A stretch of DNA of 64,000 nt from Ornithinibacillus halotolerans. Its GTDB lineage: Bacteria; Bacillota; Bacilli; Bacillales; Amphibacillaceae. The notes below the pieces were generated by a model. That model was not told where the DNA came from. It saw only the letters and a program-made list of their open reading frames with translations, and did no database searches. Both the position numbers and the translations under genes were made by a program. Numbering within the stretch: position 1 is the first letter of the stretch; each line of letters starts with the position of its first letter. Shown piece after piece: positions 10,683-19,818 of the stretch. The stretch lies in contig NZ_BMEY01000019.1 in NCBI RefSeq assembly GCF_014637405.1, positions 1 to 64,000 of the forward strand, in the 5' to 3' direction.

Positions 10683-11579
10683 TTAATTGGAAAAGATAGA
10701 TTGGTAGTCTGCCCAAATAGAAAGTAATATATGATTTGATTCTTTCTCATTTACTTGTTGGATACTATCTTTTAATTCACTTTGAAAACTTGTTAACCTA
10801 TCCGATTTTTCTGGTAATGAATCGAATAAGGTATTCCATTTTTCATCGTTCCATTTCCCTTCATTTAAAGATGCCACCCACGTTTGCTGGAACGAAGTGA
10901 TCCATTCTGATTCTTGTTTCGTAAGTTGAATTTCTTTTCCATCTACTACCCATTCTTTTCCATATACATCTAGCCCATTCTCTGTTAAAAAGTTTATGTC
11001 TTCTTGTAAATCCTCTTTCTTCTCACCAACTTGCACTAATAAAAAGAATTGATTATCTTTTTCCCAAACAAAGGGTGAGTAGCCTAGTTCATTAAACTGA
11101 GAAGATATTTTATTTGCATTTTCTAGTGTTGAAAATATGCCACCTTGGATAACAAAAGCAGACAACGGTTCAATAGTATACAATGTTCTGTCTTGTGAAC
11201 TGGTATCGTCGTTATTATTTGTCCCATTCTCTTTATCTGGGACTAAGATTGCTGGGGAAGAATTTAAACTATTATCAAAGTTAACAATGACTTTCAACAT
11301 GACAAATCCTAAAATAGAACCGACGATAAGAGCTGAAGCTATAGCAATAATGATTGGTTTAAACATATCAAATTTATTTATTTTATGAATTGCCGATTGA
11401 TTACCAATTGACGTAATATCGTATTCTCTCGTATAGGTATGGATTCGATCTTCACTACTATCTTCTGCAGCTGCAATTTCGTCTCTACTTATCTTCTCTA
11501 TGTCCTTCGAATAACCTTTTCTATCACTTGTTAATCTTTTACCATCTATTTTAACAACGATAGATTTATCTTTTGACAT
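10683..11579 (-). CDS. spoIIB: Stage II sporulation protein B, SPOR-domain membrane protein
   Basis: In B. subtilis SpoIIB localises to the sporulation septum and helps engulfment begin. The 298-residue product has a cytoplasmic N-terminal half, one membrane helix (about 91-112, IIIAIASALIVGSILGFVML), and an external SPOR domain (about 150-220, FVIQGGIFSTLENANKIS onward). SPOR domains bind glycan strands lacking stem peptides at division sites. Gene order between folC and radC matches spoIIB in B. subtilis, although comC is missing here. The identity is from domain and position; overall sequence is variable in this family. Confidence 0.82.
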   Translation of the reverse strand: MSKDKSIVVKIDGKRLTSDRKGYSKDIEKISRDEIAAAEDSSEDRIHTYTREYDITSIGNQSAIHKINKFDMFKPIIIAIASALIVGSILGFVMLKVIVNFDNSLNSSPAILVPDKENGTNNNDDTSSQDRTLYTIEPLSAFVIQGGIFSTLENANKISSQFNELGYSPFVWEKDNQFFLLVQVGEKKEDLQEDINFLTENGLDVYGKEWVVDGKEIQLTKQESEWITSFQQTWVASLNEGKWNDEKWNTLFDSLPEKSDRLTSFQSELKDSIQQVNEKESNHILLSIWADYQSIFSN

Positions 11580-11683
11580 ATGCTTCTCCCCTCACTTAGT
11601 AGATTAGTTTGTTCTACTCTAGCATAATAAAACTAAAAAGTAAGGAGAATATTGTCATGATTCATTTATTTTTTTCAACATAA

Positions 11684-12946
11684 TTAGCGATAATCTGTAA
11701 TGTACTTTCGAACCGTTCCGATAAAGTGTAAAGATCCCGCAAAAAAATAAGCTTCCTGATTATTCATATTTTCTAACGCTTGTCTCCAATCACTAATGAT
11801 AATATTATCAGAATCAATACCATCTACTATCTCCTCAGCATGTGCTGCACGAGGGTGACTAAATGTAGTAATAATAACCGAATCAAAAACTGGTATAGCA
11901 ATTTGTAACATCTTTTGTAATTCTTTATCTCTAAATCCGGCAAATATAAGTACTTTACGATTCGTTTTATATAAATCATCAACTGTATTTAGCAAGGCTT
12001 TCATTCCATCTAGATTATGTGCACCATCTAAGATGATTAAAGGGTGTTGTTTTACCTTCTCAAATCTGCCTGGTATCGACACATTATTAAGGGCAACAAA
12101 TACTTTATCCCAATCTAGCTTTATTTTTAATAGATGTAGTGCCATCAAAGCTAATCCAATATTTGCGATTTGATGTTTTCCTTGCATCATTATTTCAAAT
12201 TGATAATGATTCTTCTGATGTCTCCATTCAATTAATTGACTATCTATAGCGTTGGATTTACCTAAACAAAGAAAGTCTTTATTCAATTGATAGATAACAG
12301 ATTGCTTTTCATTTGCTTCCTTGTATACAATCGGTAAGCATTCCTCTGGAATATCCCCTATTACTACAGGAACAGATTGTTTAATAATGCCTGCCTTCTG
12401 AAAAGCAATTTCTTCTAATGATTCCCCTAAAAAATGGGAGTGGTCCATAGCGACATTTGTTATAATAGATAGAATCGGAGTAATACAGTTTGTCGAATCT
12501 TCTCGACCACCCATACCAGTTTCTATGATCGCAATATCAACATTATCTCTGAAAAACAGTAATGCAATAGCAGTAATTATTTCGAATTCTGTCAGATATA
12601 GGTCTTCTGCGTCCAGCAACTTTATTGTTGGTAACAACTGATTAAATATAGTAACAAATTGTTCTTCCGAGATTTCATCGTCATTTATTAGGATATGGCC
12701 AGCTAACCCTGTTAAACTAGGAGAGGTGAAAATACCGACTTTATAATCATTACTAGTTAAAGCTCCTTTTATAAAAGACAATGTAGAACCTTTCCCATTT
12801 GTTCCAGCAATATGGATAAATGGTACATTTTGGTGTGGGTTACCATGTAAATCTAAAACCCGATTCATTCTTTCTAGACCTGGCTTAATGCCAAGTGTTC
12901 TTCTGTTTTCAATAAACAATTCTACTTGTTTGAGATTCTGATACAT
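11684..12946 (-). CDS. folC: Bifunctional folylpolyglutamate/dihydrofolate synthase
   Basis: Mur-ligase-family enzyme that adds glutamate to folates and, in many bacteria, also makes dihydrofolate from dihydropteroate. The 420-residue product has the P-loop IHIAGTNGKGST near residue 48, the conserved ETGMGGREDSTN and LDGAHNLDGMKAL segments, and the family length. I take the ATG at 12946 with GGTGG upstream; an in-frame TTG at 12967 would overlap that site. In B. subtilis folC follows valS directly. Here an ATP-grasp gene on the other strand and a repeat separate them. Confidence 0.93.
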   Translation of the reverse strand: MYQNLKQVELFIENRRTLGIKPGLERMNRVLDLHGNPHQNVPFIHIAGTNGKGSTLSFIKGALTSNDYKVGIFTSPSLTGLAGHILINDDEISEEQFVTIFNQLLPTIKLLDAEDLYLTEFEIITAIALLFFRDNVDIAIIETGMGGREDSTNCITPILSIITNVAMDHSHFLGESLEEIAFQKAGIIKQSVPVVIGDIPEECLPIVYKEANEKQSVIYQLNKDFLCLGKSNAIDSQLIEWRHQKNHYQFEIMMQGKHQIANIGLALMALHLLKIKLDWDKVFVALNNVSIPGRFEKVKQHPLIILDGAHNLDGMKALLNTVDDLYKTNRKVLIFAGFRDKELQKMLQIAIPVFDSVIITTFSHPRAAHAEEIVDGIDSDNIIISDWRQALENMNNQEAYFFAGSLHFIGTVRKYITDYR

Positions 12947-13013
12947 AAGGAATCCACCAACTTTCAAGTCGATTTGAACTAAAGTATAGCATAGAAAGAG
13001 AGGCTAACGTATA

Positions 13014-13898
13014 ATGAACAAATTTGGATGGATTATTTATAATGGCAATTTACCTGGTAATAAATTTCTTGATTATGCTGAGATGCTCCACGAAGCAGCA
13101 GCTAAACAAAACTCACATACGAAGATAATTAAAAATAATGACTTACTATCGGAATTTAACACACTTGGTTTACACCTTATTTCCGACATGGAGTTACCTG
13201 ACTATGTTATATTCACCGATAAAGATATTTATCTAGCACGACAACTTGAATTGTTAGGTATACCTGTCTATAACAATTCCATTGTCATTGAAACTAGTGA
13301 TGATAAAATTGCTACGTATCAAATATTAGCCCAGCACAAACTCCCAATTCCTAAGACAATTGTAGCACCTAAAGTTTTTTATCAACGGGAAGATAAGACT
13401 TTACCTAATTTGCATAGCATAGTAAATACTCTCGATTTTCCTTTAATCATAAAGGAGGCATTTGGGTCCTTCGGTGAACAGGTGTATATCATACATACAA
13501 TGGAAGAATTAGAATCTAAAGTCTCTGAATTGTACGGAAGGCCATTTATGTTTCAGGAATTTGTCTCAACAAGTTATGGCAAAGATTTGAGACTACAGGT
13601 TGTTGGTAATGAGGTTGTCGCTGCAATGAAGCGAACGGCGAAAGATGATTTTCGAGCAAATATTACTGCTGGCGGGACGATGGAGAAATATGAACCTTCA
13701 ATCAAAGCAAAAGAAATTGCCATCCAAGCAGCAAAAGCTATTGGAGCTGATTTTTGTGGTGTAGATTTACTCTTTGGAGAAGATGGAGAGTATATCATTT
13801 GTGAAATTAACTCTAATGCGCATATAAGGAATCTTTATGAATGCACGGGTATTAATGCTGCTGATGCAATTGTAAAGCACATCCTAGCACAATTATAA
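13014..13898 (+). CDS. ATP-grasp, RimK-like amino acid ligase of unknown substrate
   Basis: A 294-residue ATP-grasp ligase resembling RimK/alpha-L-glutamate ligases, which join an amino acid to a carboxylate through an acyl phosphate. Visible elements in order are an N-terminal Rossmann-like half (about 1-105), the ATP-binding segment FPLIIKEAFGSFGEQVYII (about 143-161), QEF...GKDLRLQVVGNEVVAAMKR (about 185-210), FRANITAGG, and the metal-binding GVDLLF...YIICEINSNAH near the end. It is preceded by GAGAGG and is transcribed divergently from folC. B. subtilis has no gene here, so it is an insertion into a conserved order. The substrate cannot be told from sequence; tempting links to folate polyglutamylation are speculation. 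Confidence 0.8.
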   Translation: MNKFGWIIYNGNLPGNKFLDYAEMLHEAAAKQNSHTKIIKNNDLLSEFNTLGLHLISDMELPDYVIFTDKDIYLARQLELLGIPVYNNSIVIETSDDKIATYQILAQHKLPIPKTIVAPKVFYQREDKTLPNLHSIVNTLDFPLIIKEAFGSFGEQVYIIHTMEELESKVSELYGRPFMFQEFVSTSYGKDLRLQVVGNEVVAAMKRTAKDDFRANITAGGTMEKYEPSIKAKEIAIQAAKAIGADFCGVDLLFGEDGEYIICEINSNAHIRNLYECTGINAADAIVKHILAQL

Positions 13899-13937
13899 TA
13901 GTAAAAATATGCTACATTACTAATAACATGATAAGGA

Positions 13938-14238
13938 GCTGCAACAAAAGCTTTCCCTACATAGTAAAAAACCGAACTATACGATATGGGTGCAACTAAC
14001 CCGCTCTGGAAATATACTTCGCTTTCCGCGGGCGGCTGGTGAGCCAGGCTACTACAACGAATTTGCTTCTTCGCTGCCTTGCACCGAGGAAGCTTTCTTC
14101 GTAGCGTGACTTGCAGACGCAGGTGCATCAAAGGGTCTCACCGATGCCTTTCCTCCCGCTGGAGTCTACGTATATTTCCGGAGCTAATGTATCGTATTGT
14201 TCGGCTTTAAAATTAGAAATTTAATTTTGTCCCAACCT
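13938..14238. repeat. Interspersed repeat, copy 1
   Basis: A non-coding element richer in GC than its surroundings, in the convergent gap between the ATP-grasp gene and valS. It matches the reverse complement of 58770-59186 along most of its length. Shared blocks include TACATAGTAAAAA, GGGTGCAACTAACCCGCTC, CGGGCGGCTGGTGAGCCAGG, CTTGCAGACGCAGGTGCATC and TATATTTCCGGAGCT. Its ends carry ACAAAA and TTTTGT in imperfect inverted orientation. It lacks a segment of about 57 bp present in the other copy. Confidence 0.85.
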
Positions 14239-14245
14239 ATTTTCG

Positions 14246-16885
14246 TTATTTCAATTCATTTAGTCTTGCTTGTACAGCTGCTTGTTTTTCAAGATAATCT
14301 TTTTCTTTCTTTTTCTCTTCTTCCACAACTGCCTCTGGCGCTTTTGCAATAAATCCTTGGTTAGATAATTTCTTCTGAACACGTTCTACTTCTTTATTCC
14401 ATTTTTCAAGTTCTTTCTCAAGACGAGCAATTTCTTTATCAAAGTCGATTAACCCTTCTAGAGGTAAGAATATTTCAGCACCGGTAACAACAGCAGTCAT
14501 TGCTTTTTCAGGTGCATCTACAGAAGTAGCGATGACTAACTCACTTGGATTACAGAAACGCTCTAAATAACTTCGATTATTCTCTAATTCCGTTACAATT
14601 GCTTCATCTTTTGCTTGAATTAGAAGACTTATTTGTTTTGACATTGGAGTATCCACTTCGGCACGGATATTACGTACAGATTTAATGATTGATACGAGAC
14701 GTTTCATTTCCTCAGATGCTTTTTCGTCATGGAATTCTTCTCGTACTTTAGGCCAATCTGCAATTGTAATAGATTCCCCTTGATGTGGAAGCTTTTGCCA
14801 AATTTCCTCAGTAATAAATGGCATAAACGGATGTAATAAGCGCATTGTTTGATCTAATACATGTGCTAAGACAGATTGAGTCGTTTTCTTCGCTTGCTCA
14901 TCTTCACCATATAGAGGAAGCTTAGCCATTTCAATATACCAATCACATAATTCATCCCAGATGAAATTGTGTAAGTGGCGTCCTGCTTCACCAAATTCAT
15001 ATTTATCTGTATTTCTTGTTACTTGCTCAATCGTCTCGTTTAAACGAGTTAAGATCCATTTATCAGCAAGAGACAAGTTTCCAGTTAAATCCATTTCCTC
15101 ATACGTAAAGCCTTCTAAATTCATTAATGAGAACCTGGATGCATTCCAAATTTTATTGGCAAAATTCCAAGTAGATTCTACTTTTTCCCAATAGAAACGC
15201 ATATCTTGACCTGGAGAAGTCCCTGTTAATAAGAAATAGCGAAGGGAATCAGCACCATACTTCTCGATAACATCCATCGGATCGACACCATTTCCAAGAG
15301 ATTTACTAAATTTCCGCCCTTCTGAATCACGAATGAGTCCATGTAGTAATACATCTTTGAATGGACGTTTCCCAGTAAATTCTTTCGATTGGAATACCAT
15401 GCGCGCTACCCAGAAAAAGATAATATCATAACCTGTAATTAAAACGTCTGTTGGGAAGTATCGCTTATAATCTTCTGATTCTTCGTTTGGCCAGCCCATT
15501 GTCGAGAACGGCCATAAAGCACTAGAGAACCATGTATCTAATACATCTTCATCTTGTTCCCAGTTTTCTATATCTTTTGGTTCATCTTTACCTACATAAA
15601 GTTCACCAGTTTCTTTATGATACCATGCTGGGATTCGATGTCCCCACCATAATTGGCGACTAATACACCAATCACGAATATTTTCCATCCAGTTTAAATA
15701 CGTTCTTTCAAAACGTTCTGGTACGAAGTTTACTCGTTCTTCTGTATTTTGCATTTCTAATACAGCATCTGCTAATGGTTGCATTTTTACAAACCACTGA
15801 GTAGATAAATACGGCTCAACTACTGCACCACTACGCTCGGAATGCCCAACTTGGTGAACATGCTCTTCTATTTTAAATAGAACACCTAACTCTTTTAGAT
15901 CGTTTACAATCTGCTTACGGCATTCGAAACGGTCCATTCCTTCATATTTTCCAGCAGTGGCATTCATCGTTCCATCTTCGTTCATTACTAGAACACGTTC
16001 TAGATCATGACGATTACCAATTTCAAAATCATTAGGATCATGTGCTGGAGTTATTTTAACTGCTCCTGATCCAAATTCCATATCTACATATTCATCCGCT
16101 ACAATTGGAATCTCTCGCCCAACAATAGGTAGAACAACTGTTTTCCCAATTAAATGTGAATAACGCTCATCTTTCGGGTGAACAGCTACTGCAGTATCAC
16201 CAAGCATCGTTTCTGGACGTGTTGTCGCTATTTCAATTGTTTCATCACTATCTTTAATTGGATATCTCATATGATAGAAATTACCATTTACTTCTTTATA
16301 AATAACTTCGATATCAGAAAGAGCTGTTTTTGTTACTGGATCCCAGTTAATAATATATTTCCCACGATAAATTAACCCTTTTTCATAAAGTTTAACGAAC
16401 ACTTCCTTAACTGCATCTGATAATCCCTCATCTAGCGTAAAGCGTTCTCTTGAATAGTCTAACCCTAATCCTAACTTCTCCCATTGAGAGCGGATAAAGC
16501 TTGCATATTCTTCTTTCCATTCCCATGATTTTTCTAAGAACTTCTCACGACCAAGCTCATAGCGATTAGTTCCTTCTTCTTTTAATCTTGCTTCTACTTT
16601 TGCTTGTGTTGCAATTCCAGCATGGTCCATTCCTGGTAACCATAACACATCGTATCCTTGCATGCGTTTCATACGAGATATAGTATCTTGCATCGTTGTA
16701 TCCCACGCATGACCAAGGTGTAAACGACCTGTTACATTAGGAGGTGGAATAACGATAGAGAATGGTTCTTTCTCTGGATCACCTGTTGCTTCAAAATATT
16801 TACCATCTAACCAAAATTTATAGCGGTCTTGTTCCACTTGCTGATGGTCATATTTGGGTGGTAATGTAGTGTTTTTTTCTTGCAT
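14246..16885 (-). CDS. valS: Valyl-tRNA synthetase
   Basis: Class I synthetase that charges tRNA-Val and edits misactivated threonine. The 879-residue product has the HIGH motif as HLGH in [15 protein letters not shown] near residue 58, a large CP1 editing domain, the KMSKS motif as KFSKS ([11 protein letters not shown]) near residue 525, an anticodon-binding domain, and a C-terminal coiled coil rich in Lys/Glu. It has an AGGAGG-like site before the ATG and a T-box leader. The length agrees with B. subtilis ValS (about 880). Confidence 0.98.
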   Translation of the reverse strand: MQEKNTTLPPKYDHQQVEQDRYKFWLDGKYFEATGDPEKEPFSIVIPPPNVTGRLHLGHAWDTTMQDTISRMKRMQGYDVLWLPGMDHAGIATQAKVEARLKEEGTNRYELGREKFLEKSWEWKEEYASFIRSQWEKLGLGLDYSRERFTLDEGLSDAVKEVFVKLYEKGLIYRGKYIINWDPVTKTALSDIEVIYKEVNGNFYHMRYPIKDSDETIEIATTRPETMLGDTAVAVHPKDERYSHLIGKTVVLPIVGREIPIVADEYVDMEFGSGAVKITPAHDPNDFEIGNRHDLERVLVMNEDGTMNATAGKYEGMDRFECRKQIVNDLKELGVLFKIEEHVHQVGHSERSGAVVEPYLSTQWFVKMQPLADAVLEMQNTEERVNFVPERFERTYLNWMENIRDWCISRQLWWGHRIPAWYHKETGELYVGKDEPKDIENWEQDEDVLDTWFSSALWPFSTMGWPNEESEDYKRYFPTDVLITGYDIIFFWVARMVFQSKEFTGKRPFKDVLLHGLIRDSEGRKFSKSLGNGVDPMDVIEKYGADSLRYFLLTGTSPGQDMRFYWEKVESTWNFANKIWNASRFSLMNLEGFTYEEMDLTGNLSLADKWILTRLNETIEQVTRNTDKYEFGEAGRHLHNFIWDELCDWYIEMAKLPLYGEDEQAKKTTQSVLAHVLDQTMRLLHPFMPFITEEIWQKLPHQGESITIADWPKVREEFHDEKASEEMKRLVSIIKSVRNIRAEVDTPMSKQISLLIQAKDEAIVTELENNRSYLERFCNPSELVIATSVDAPEKAMTAVVTGAEIFLPLEGLIDFDKEIARLEKELEKWNKEVERVQKKLSNQGFIAKAPEAVVEEEKKKEKDYLEKQAAVQARLNELK

Positions 16886-16911
16886 CTTATTATCCTCCTT
16901 AAAAGTGTTAA

Positions 16912-17178
16912 AAATAAAAAACCCTTTCCATCCTTAATAAAAAGGACGAAAAGGGTAAATTTTTCCGTGGTACCACCTTTGTTTACAGAAATAATTCCTG
17001 TACACTCATTACTTGATATCGGTTACGAACCGGCAAACTCCTACTGAAGTTTTCAGAGTTGCTACATCAAGGGCGACCTTCCAAAATGTTTACCTAGAAA
17101 ACTCTCACCAATGTTTTCCTCTCTTAAAGGCAACTCTCTTGTACTCTTCCCTATCATTTGTTTGAAGTATATAATTAT
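16912..17178 (-). promoter_or_regulatory. T-box leader controlling valS
   Basis: A tRNA-sensing transcriptional switch. Present on the minus strand are a stem I base GAGTTGC/GCAACTC, a GGTG segment in stem I, the T-box itself GGTGGTACCACGG (about 16964-16977), and a terminator made of CCCTTTTCGTCC/GGATGGAAAGGG (about 16919-16957) followed by six or more U. The variable base in the UGGU of the antiterminator is U, fitting a tRNA ending ACCA, as tRNA-Val does. A GUA codon just before the 3' side of the stem I base (17063-17065) is the best specifier candidate. Uncharged tRNA-Val should promote read-through. Confidence 0.9.
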
Positions 17179-17184
17179 TAATCT

Positions 17185-17213
17185 ATTTTATCCAAAAGAG
17201 AAAATAAAATCAA
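17185..17213 (-). promoter_or_regulatory. Sigma-A promoter of valS
   Basis: On the minus strand -35 TTGATT (17208-17213), a 17-bp spacer and -10 TAAAAT (17185-17190) place the start near 17178, at the 5' edge of the T-box leader. Confidence 0.7.
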
Positions 17214-17310
17214 CTCATAATTAGATAATTGCACAAATTGACTATGATTATACATATAGTATTACACAACAGTTAAAAGGTGAATACATTTTTAAAGAGG
17301 TGAAAATGTT

Positions 17311-17499
17311 ATGGCAAGATATTATCGCTACCGTTTACCACCATGGGCAAGAAAATGTTTAATTATTGCTGAAAGAGTTACATTGCCAATACTTATCTTT
17401 CAATTAATTCGAACAATTCTTATTCCAACAACACTTGATGTATTACTCACCCTCTTTTTTGCAGGGATATTTGTAGCGTTTTATTTAAAATGGATTTAA
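17311..17499 (+). CDS. Small hydrophobic membrane protein, 62 aa
   Basis: An uncharacterised 62-residue protein with a basic, Tyr/Arg-rich start (MARYYRYRLPPWARK) and two hydrophobic stretches (about 20-37 and 42-60), likely a two-helix hairpin with the N-terminus inside. AGAGGTG lies 8 nt before the ATG, which strongly supports translation. Its stop overlaps the ysxE stop by 4 bp on the opposite strand. It sits among coat genes, and a weak sigma-E-like -10 (CATATAGT) lies upstream, so a sporulation role is possible but unproven. I do not recognise a family. Confidence 0.65.
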   Translation: MARYYRYRLPPWARKCLIIAERVTLPILIFQLIRTILIPTTLDVLLTLFFAGIFVAFYLKWI

Positions 17500-18515
17500 C
17501 TTTCACTACTACTCTCATCAAGTGATATCATTTCATATTCTTCTTCCACAAATTCTGAGAAACTAATTCCAAATACAAGTTGGCGATGCAAACGTTGTAA
17601 TCTGATGACGGTGTCGATCATCGTTTGATCAGATTCTCTACTTATATAATCGTTTATGATTTCCAAATATGCAGAAGGGTCCAGGAGATAGATTGCAAGT
17701 AATGTTAATTCATGAATTTCTAATCTATTCTCTTCCATGTAAAATTTAAACTTATCTAAAAGTAATCGTTTATCCGAATCATAATACAAAGTTTTATTTT
17801 TAATGAACTGGGTTAAGTCGACGATTGGATGTTGATAATTTGCTTGTTCCCAATTAATAAAATAATATTGATTCCCAGAAAGAAAGTGAGAATCTTTTAA
17901 TCTTCCATGGCATAATGTTACCTTTGTCTCGGATACGTCTTCTAAGGATTCGATATATTGGTTAATTCGTTTTTCAAGTAAGTAATATACTTGTACCATA
18001 TCCCGATATTGTGTACAGACTAGTAATTCAACCGGAGACATAAAGTGCTCTTGTTCAAATTCTTCTACATGAAAGAGTAGTTTCTTTCTACTGTCTATCA
18101 TTTGTTTTTTGTAAAGAAGAAAATCCTCTTTTAATTTTTCTCTAATATCAGCAGTAATCGGCTGAGATTTCTTTGTTTTTGCATGAATATAGCCAATATG
18201 TTGATATATTTTTTCAATTGGATGATTACGATTTGTGGAATCTATCCAGGGGGTCAAATAATAAATATCATTACCTTCTTTAACATATAATTGATTAGAA
18301 TTAGTAAGGTAAACAGGCAATATACTTTGGAGGTTAGTTGCTTGGGCAATTCGATATACTTCTAACCAATCTGATAATTTTTCTTCATGTAAGTGGCTTT
18401 TCTTTAATGCATAATGATGCTTATTTCCTTTTATTTTAAATAATTTCTCGGACACTTTTTCGATATCTACCGGATAGATATGATAAGATTCTAGGACTCG
18501 CCTAACTTTCTCCAA
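17496..18515 (-). CDS. ysxE: Spore coat-associated kinase-fold protein YsxE
   Basis: Member of the CotS/CotI/YsxE group, which share the aminoglycoside phosphotransferase/choline kinase fold and associate with the spore coat. The 339-residue product has an N-terminal lobe with FKIKGNKHHYALKKS, the catalytic-loop-like LCHGRLKDSHFL near residue 205 and YYFINWEQANYQHPIVDL near residue 220. The Asp normally seen in the HxD loop context is replaced (HGRLKDSH), so catalysis is uncertain. The TTG start has GGTGGTG 7 nt upstream. It follows spoVID, as in B. subtilis. Confidence 0.85.
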   Translation of the reverse strand: MEKVRRVLESYHIYPVDIEKVSEKLFKIKGNKHHYALKKSHLHEEKLSDWLEVYRIAQATNLQSILPVYLTNSNQLYVKEGNDIYYLTPWIDSTNRNHPIEKIYQHIGYIHAKTKKSQPITADIREKLKEDFLLYKKQMIDSRKKLLFHVEEFEQEHFMSPVELLVCTQYRDMVQVYYLLEKRINQYIESLEDVSETKVTLCHGRLKDSHFLSGNQYYFINWEQANYQHPIVDLTQFIKNKTLYYDSDKRLLLDKFKFYMEENRLEIHELTLLAIYLLDPSAYLEIINDYISRESDQTMIDTVIRLQRLHRQLVFGISFSEFVEEEYEMISLDESSSES

Positions 18516-18547
18516 GCTGTTTCACCACCTATATTTTCATTAAACAT

Positions 18548-18577
18548 GATACCCCTTGACAGATGACAAGGGGTATC
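18548..18577 (-). terminator. Hairpin between spoVID and ysxE
   Basis: A perfect 11-bp stem GATACCCCTTG/CAAGGGGTATC with an 8-nt loop lies 13 bp past the spoVID stop. The following U content is poor, so it may only attenuate transcription into ysxE, which shows no promoter of its own. Confidence 0.55.
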
Positions 18578-18589
18578 TGGGTATTATGT

Positions 18590-19591
18590 TCATTTGTTTT
18601 TCACTGGAATATAGAGGATCTGACCTTCTATAATATCATCATCTTCCAGTCTATTTTGGCTACGAATATGAAGAGTAGTAGTTTCATATTTTTCAGCTAG
18701 TTTTTCGATTGTATCTTTTTCTTGTACAATACATAACTTTAACTTAACGTAATCATCTTCATCACTTCGAAACATATCTGCTAAGTATGTTAAATCCGCT
18801 TTTTCATTTCTACTTTCGTAACTTTCTTCCTCTCTACTGTAAGATTCTTCTTCTAATAAAGAGGAGGATTCTTGTAATGCTTCTTCTACTATTTCTGGTT
18901 CAGGTTCTTTATTCTTCTGGAAAAACTCTTCAAAGCTTTGTGTTTTTTGCTTGAATAGCCAACGGTCATCTTTTGTTTCATTGTTATCCTCAGCAGTTTC
19001 TAATGTTGGTAATTGCTCAGGAGATTCTTCTATATAGCTAGAAGATTCATTCTCCACGACTGCTTCAAATTCAAAAAGTTCCTCTGTTTCCCTTTCTTCA
19101 TCCACAACATCTGCAAATTGTTCTTGTGTACCTTCCTCTTCCTCAACTTCTTCCAATTGATTATTAATCCCATGTATTTCAATGGCAGAGCGTAAGTACA
19201 ATTGATTAGATTTTCGTAATTCATAATCAAATTCTGAAATTAGAACTGTAACATCATCTAAATCTTCTACTCGATAGGAAGGTACAGTAATTTCAACAGG
19301 AAAGCGATGCATAAATTCTGCATGATTATATTGTGTATCTGTTACCCGTTCCATAAATCTCTTGGAATCATATCCTTCTAGGTAAGAATCTTCCTCACTA
19401 CCTGAATCTTGGGCCTTCTGATAAGAACCTTGTAATTCTATTACCCCTCTAATGGAGATATAATCATTAAATTCCTGAATGGAGATTTCTGGCTCCAGTG
19501 AAATACCCATAATTTCTTCTACTTCCTTGCCTTTCTCAAAATACAATGACTCGTTTAATTCAAAGCGAAATACATTTTGCTCGTTTACCAA
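18590..19591 (-). CDS. spoVID: Spore coat morphogenetic protein SpoVID
   Basis: Drives encasement of the forespore by coat proteins and binds SpoIVA and SafA. The 333-residue product has an N-terminal beta domain (about 1-130, FRFELNESLYFEKG start), a long acidic central region very rich in Glu and Ser (about 140-275), and a C-terminal LysM-like domain (KLCIVQEKDTIEKLAEKY...ILYIPVK). The start is the TTG at 19591, with GGGAGG 7 nt before it; an upstream in-frame ATG at 19624 would overrun this site and adds residues not expected from the family. It lies between hemL and ysxE, as in B. subtilis. Confidence 0.9.
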   Translation of the reverse strand: MVNEQNVFRFELNESLYFEKGKEVEEIMGISLEPEISIQEFNDYISIRGVIELQGSYQKAQDSGSEEDSYLEGYDSKRFMERVTDTQYNHAEFMHRFPVEITVPSYRVEDLDDVTVLISEFDYELRKSNQLYLRSAIEIHGINNQLEEVEEEEGTQEQFADVVDEERETEELFEFEAVVENESSSYIEESPEQLPTLETAEDNNETKDDRWLFKQKTQSFEEFFQKNKEPEPEIVEEALQESSSLLEEESYSREEESYESRNEKADLTYLADMFRSDEDDYVKLKLCIVQEKDTIEKLAEKYETTTLHIRSQNRLEDDDIIEGQILYIPVKNK

Positions 19592-19644
19592 GTCGTTTCC
19601 TCCCTTCAAAACATACATTCCCATATGCTCTTATCTCTTAATTA

Positions 19645-19673
19645 TCTATATGAGCCAAGGTATTAGGATATGC
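19645..19673 (-). promoter_or_regulatory. Sigma-E type promoter of spoVID
   Basis: On the minus strand GCATATC (19667-19673), a 14-bp spacer and CATATAGA (19645-19652). The -35 and spacing match sigma-E well; the -10 matches CATACAMT at 5 of 8 positions. Confidence 0.5.
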
Positions 19674-19730
19674 TAAGGAATGAGAAAACTCTTGACTAAA
19701 AACGTTTATTACTTTCACAAAATGGAAAAA

Positions 19731-19800
19731 AGCCCGTACACAATCCAGCCTCCTATAGGTAAATGATTCCCACCTATAGAAGACACCAAGTGTACGGGCT
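19731..19800 (-). terminator. Two-tier terminator downstream of hemL
   Basis: A perfect 11-bp outer stem AGCCCGTACAC/GTGTACGGGCT encloses 48 nt that contain a second 8-bp stem, CTATAGGT/ACCTATAG. The outer stem is followed by a U-run on the minus strand. It begins 19 bp past the hemL stop and should end the hem operon transcript. Confidence 0.8.
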
Positions 19801-19818
19801 GCTATGTGTAAATAGCTT

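Noticed and set aside
13835-14131. 98-aa minus-strand open frame in repeat copy 1
   Set aside because: It overlaps the ATP-grasp gene, lies mostly inside the interspersed repeat, and has no ribosome binding site. A similar frame in the other copy reflects the shared DNA rather than a coding gene.
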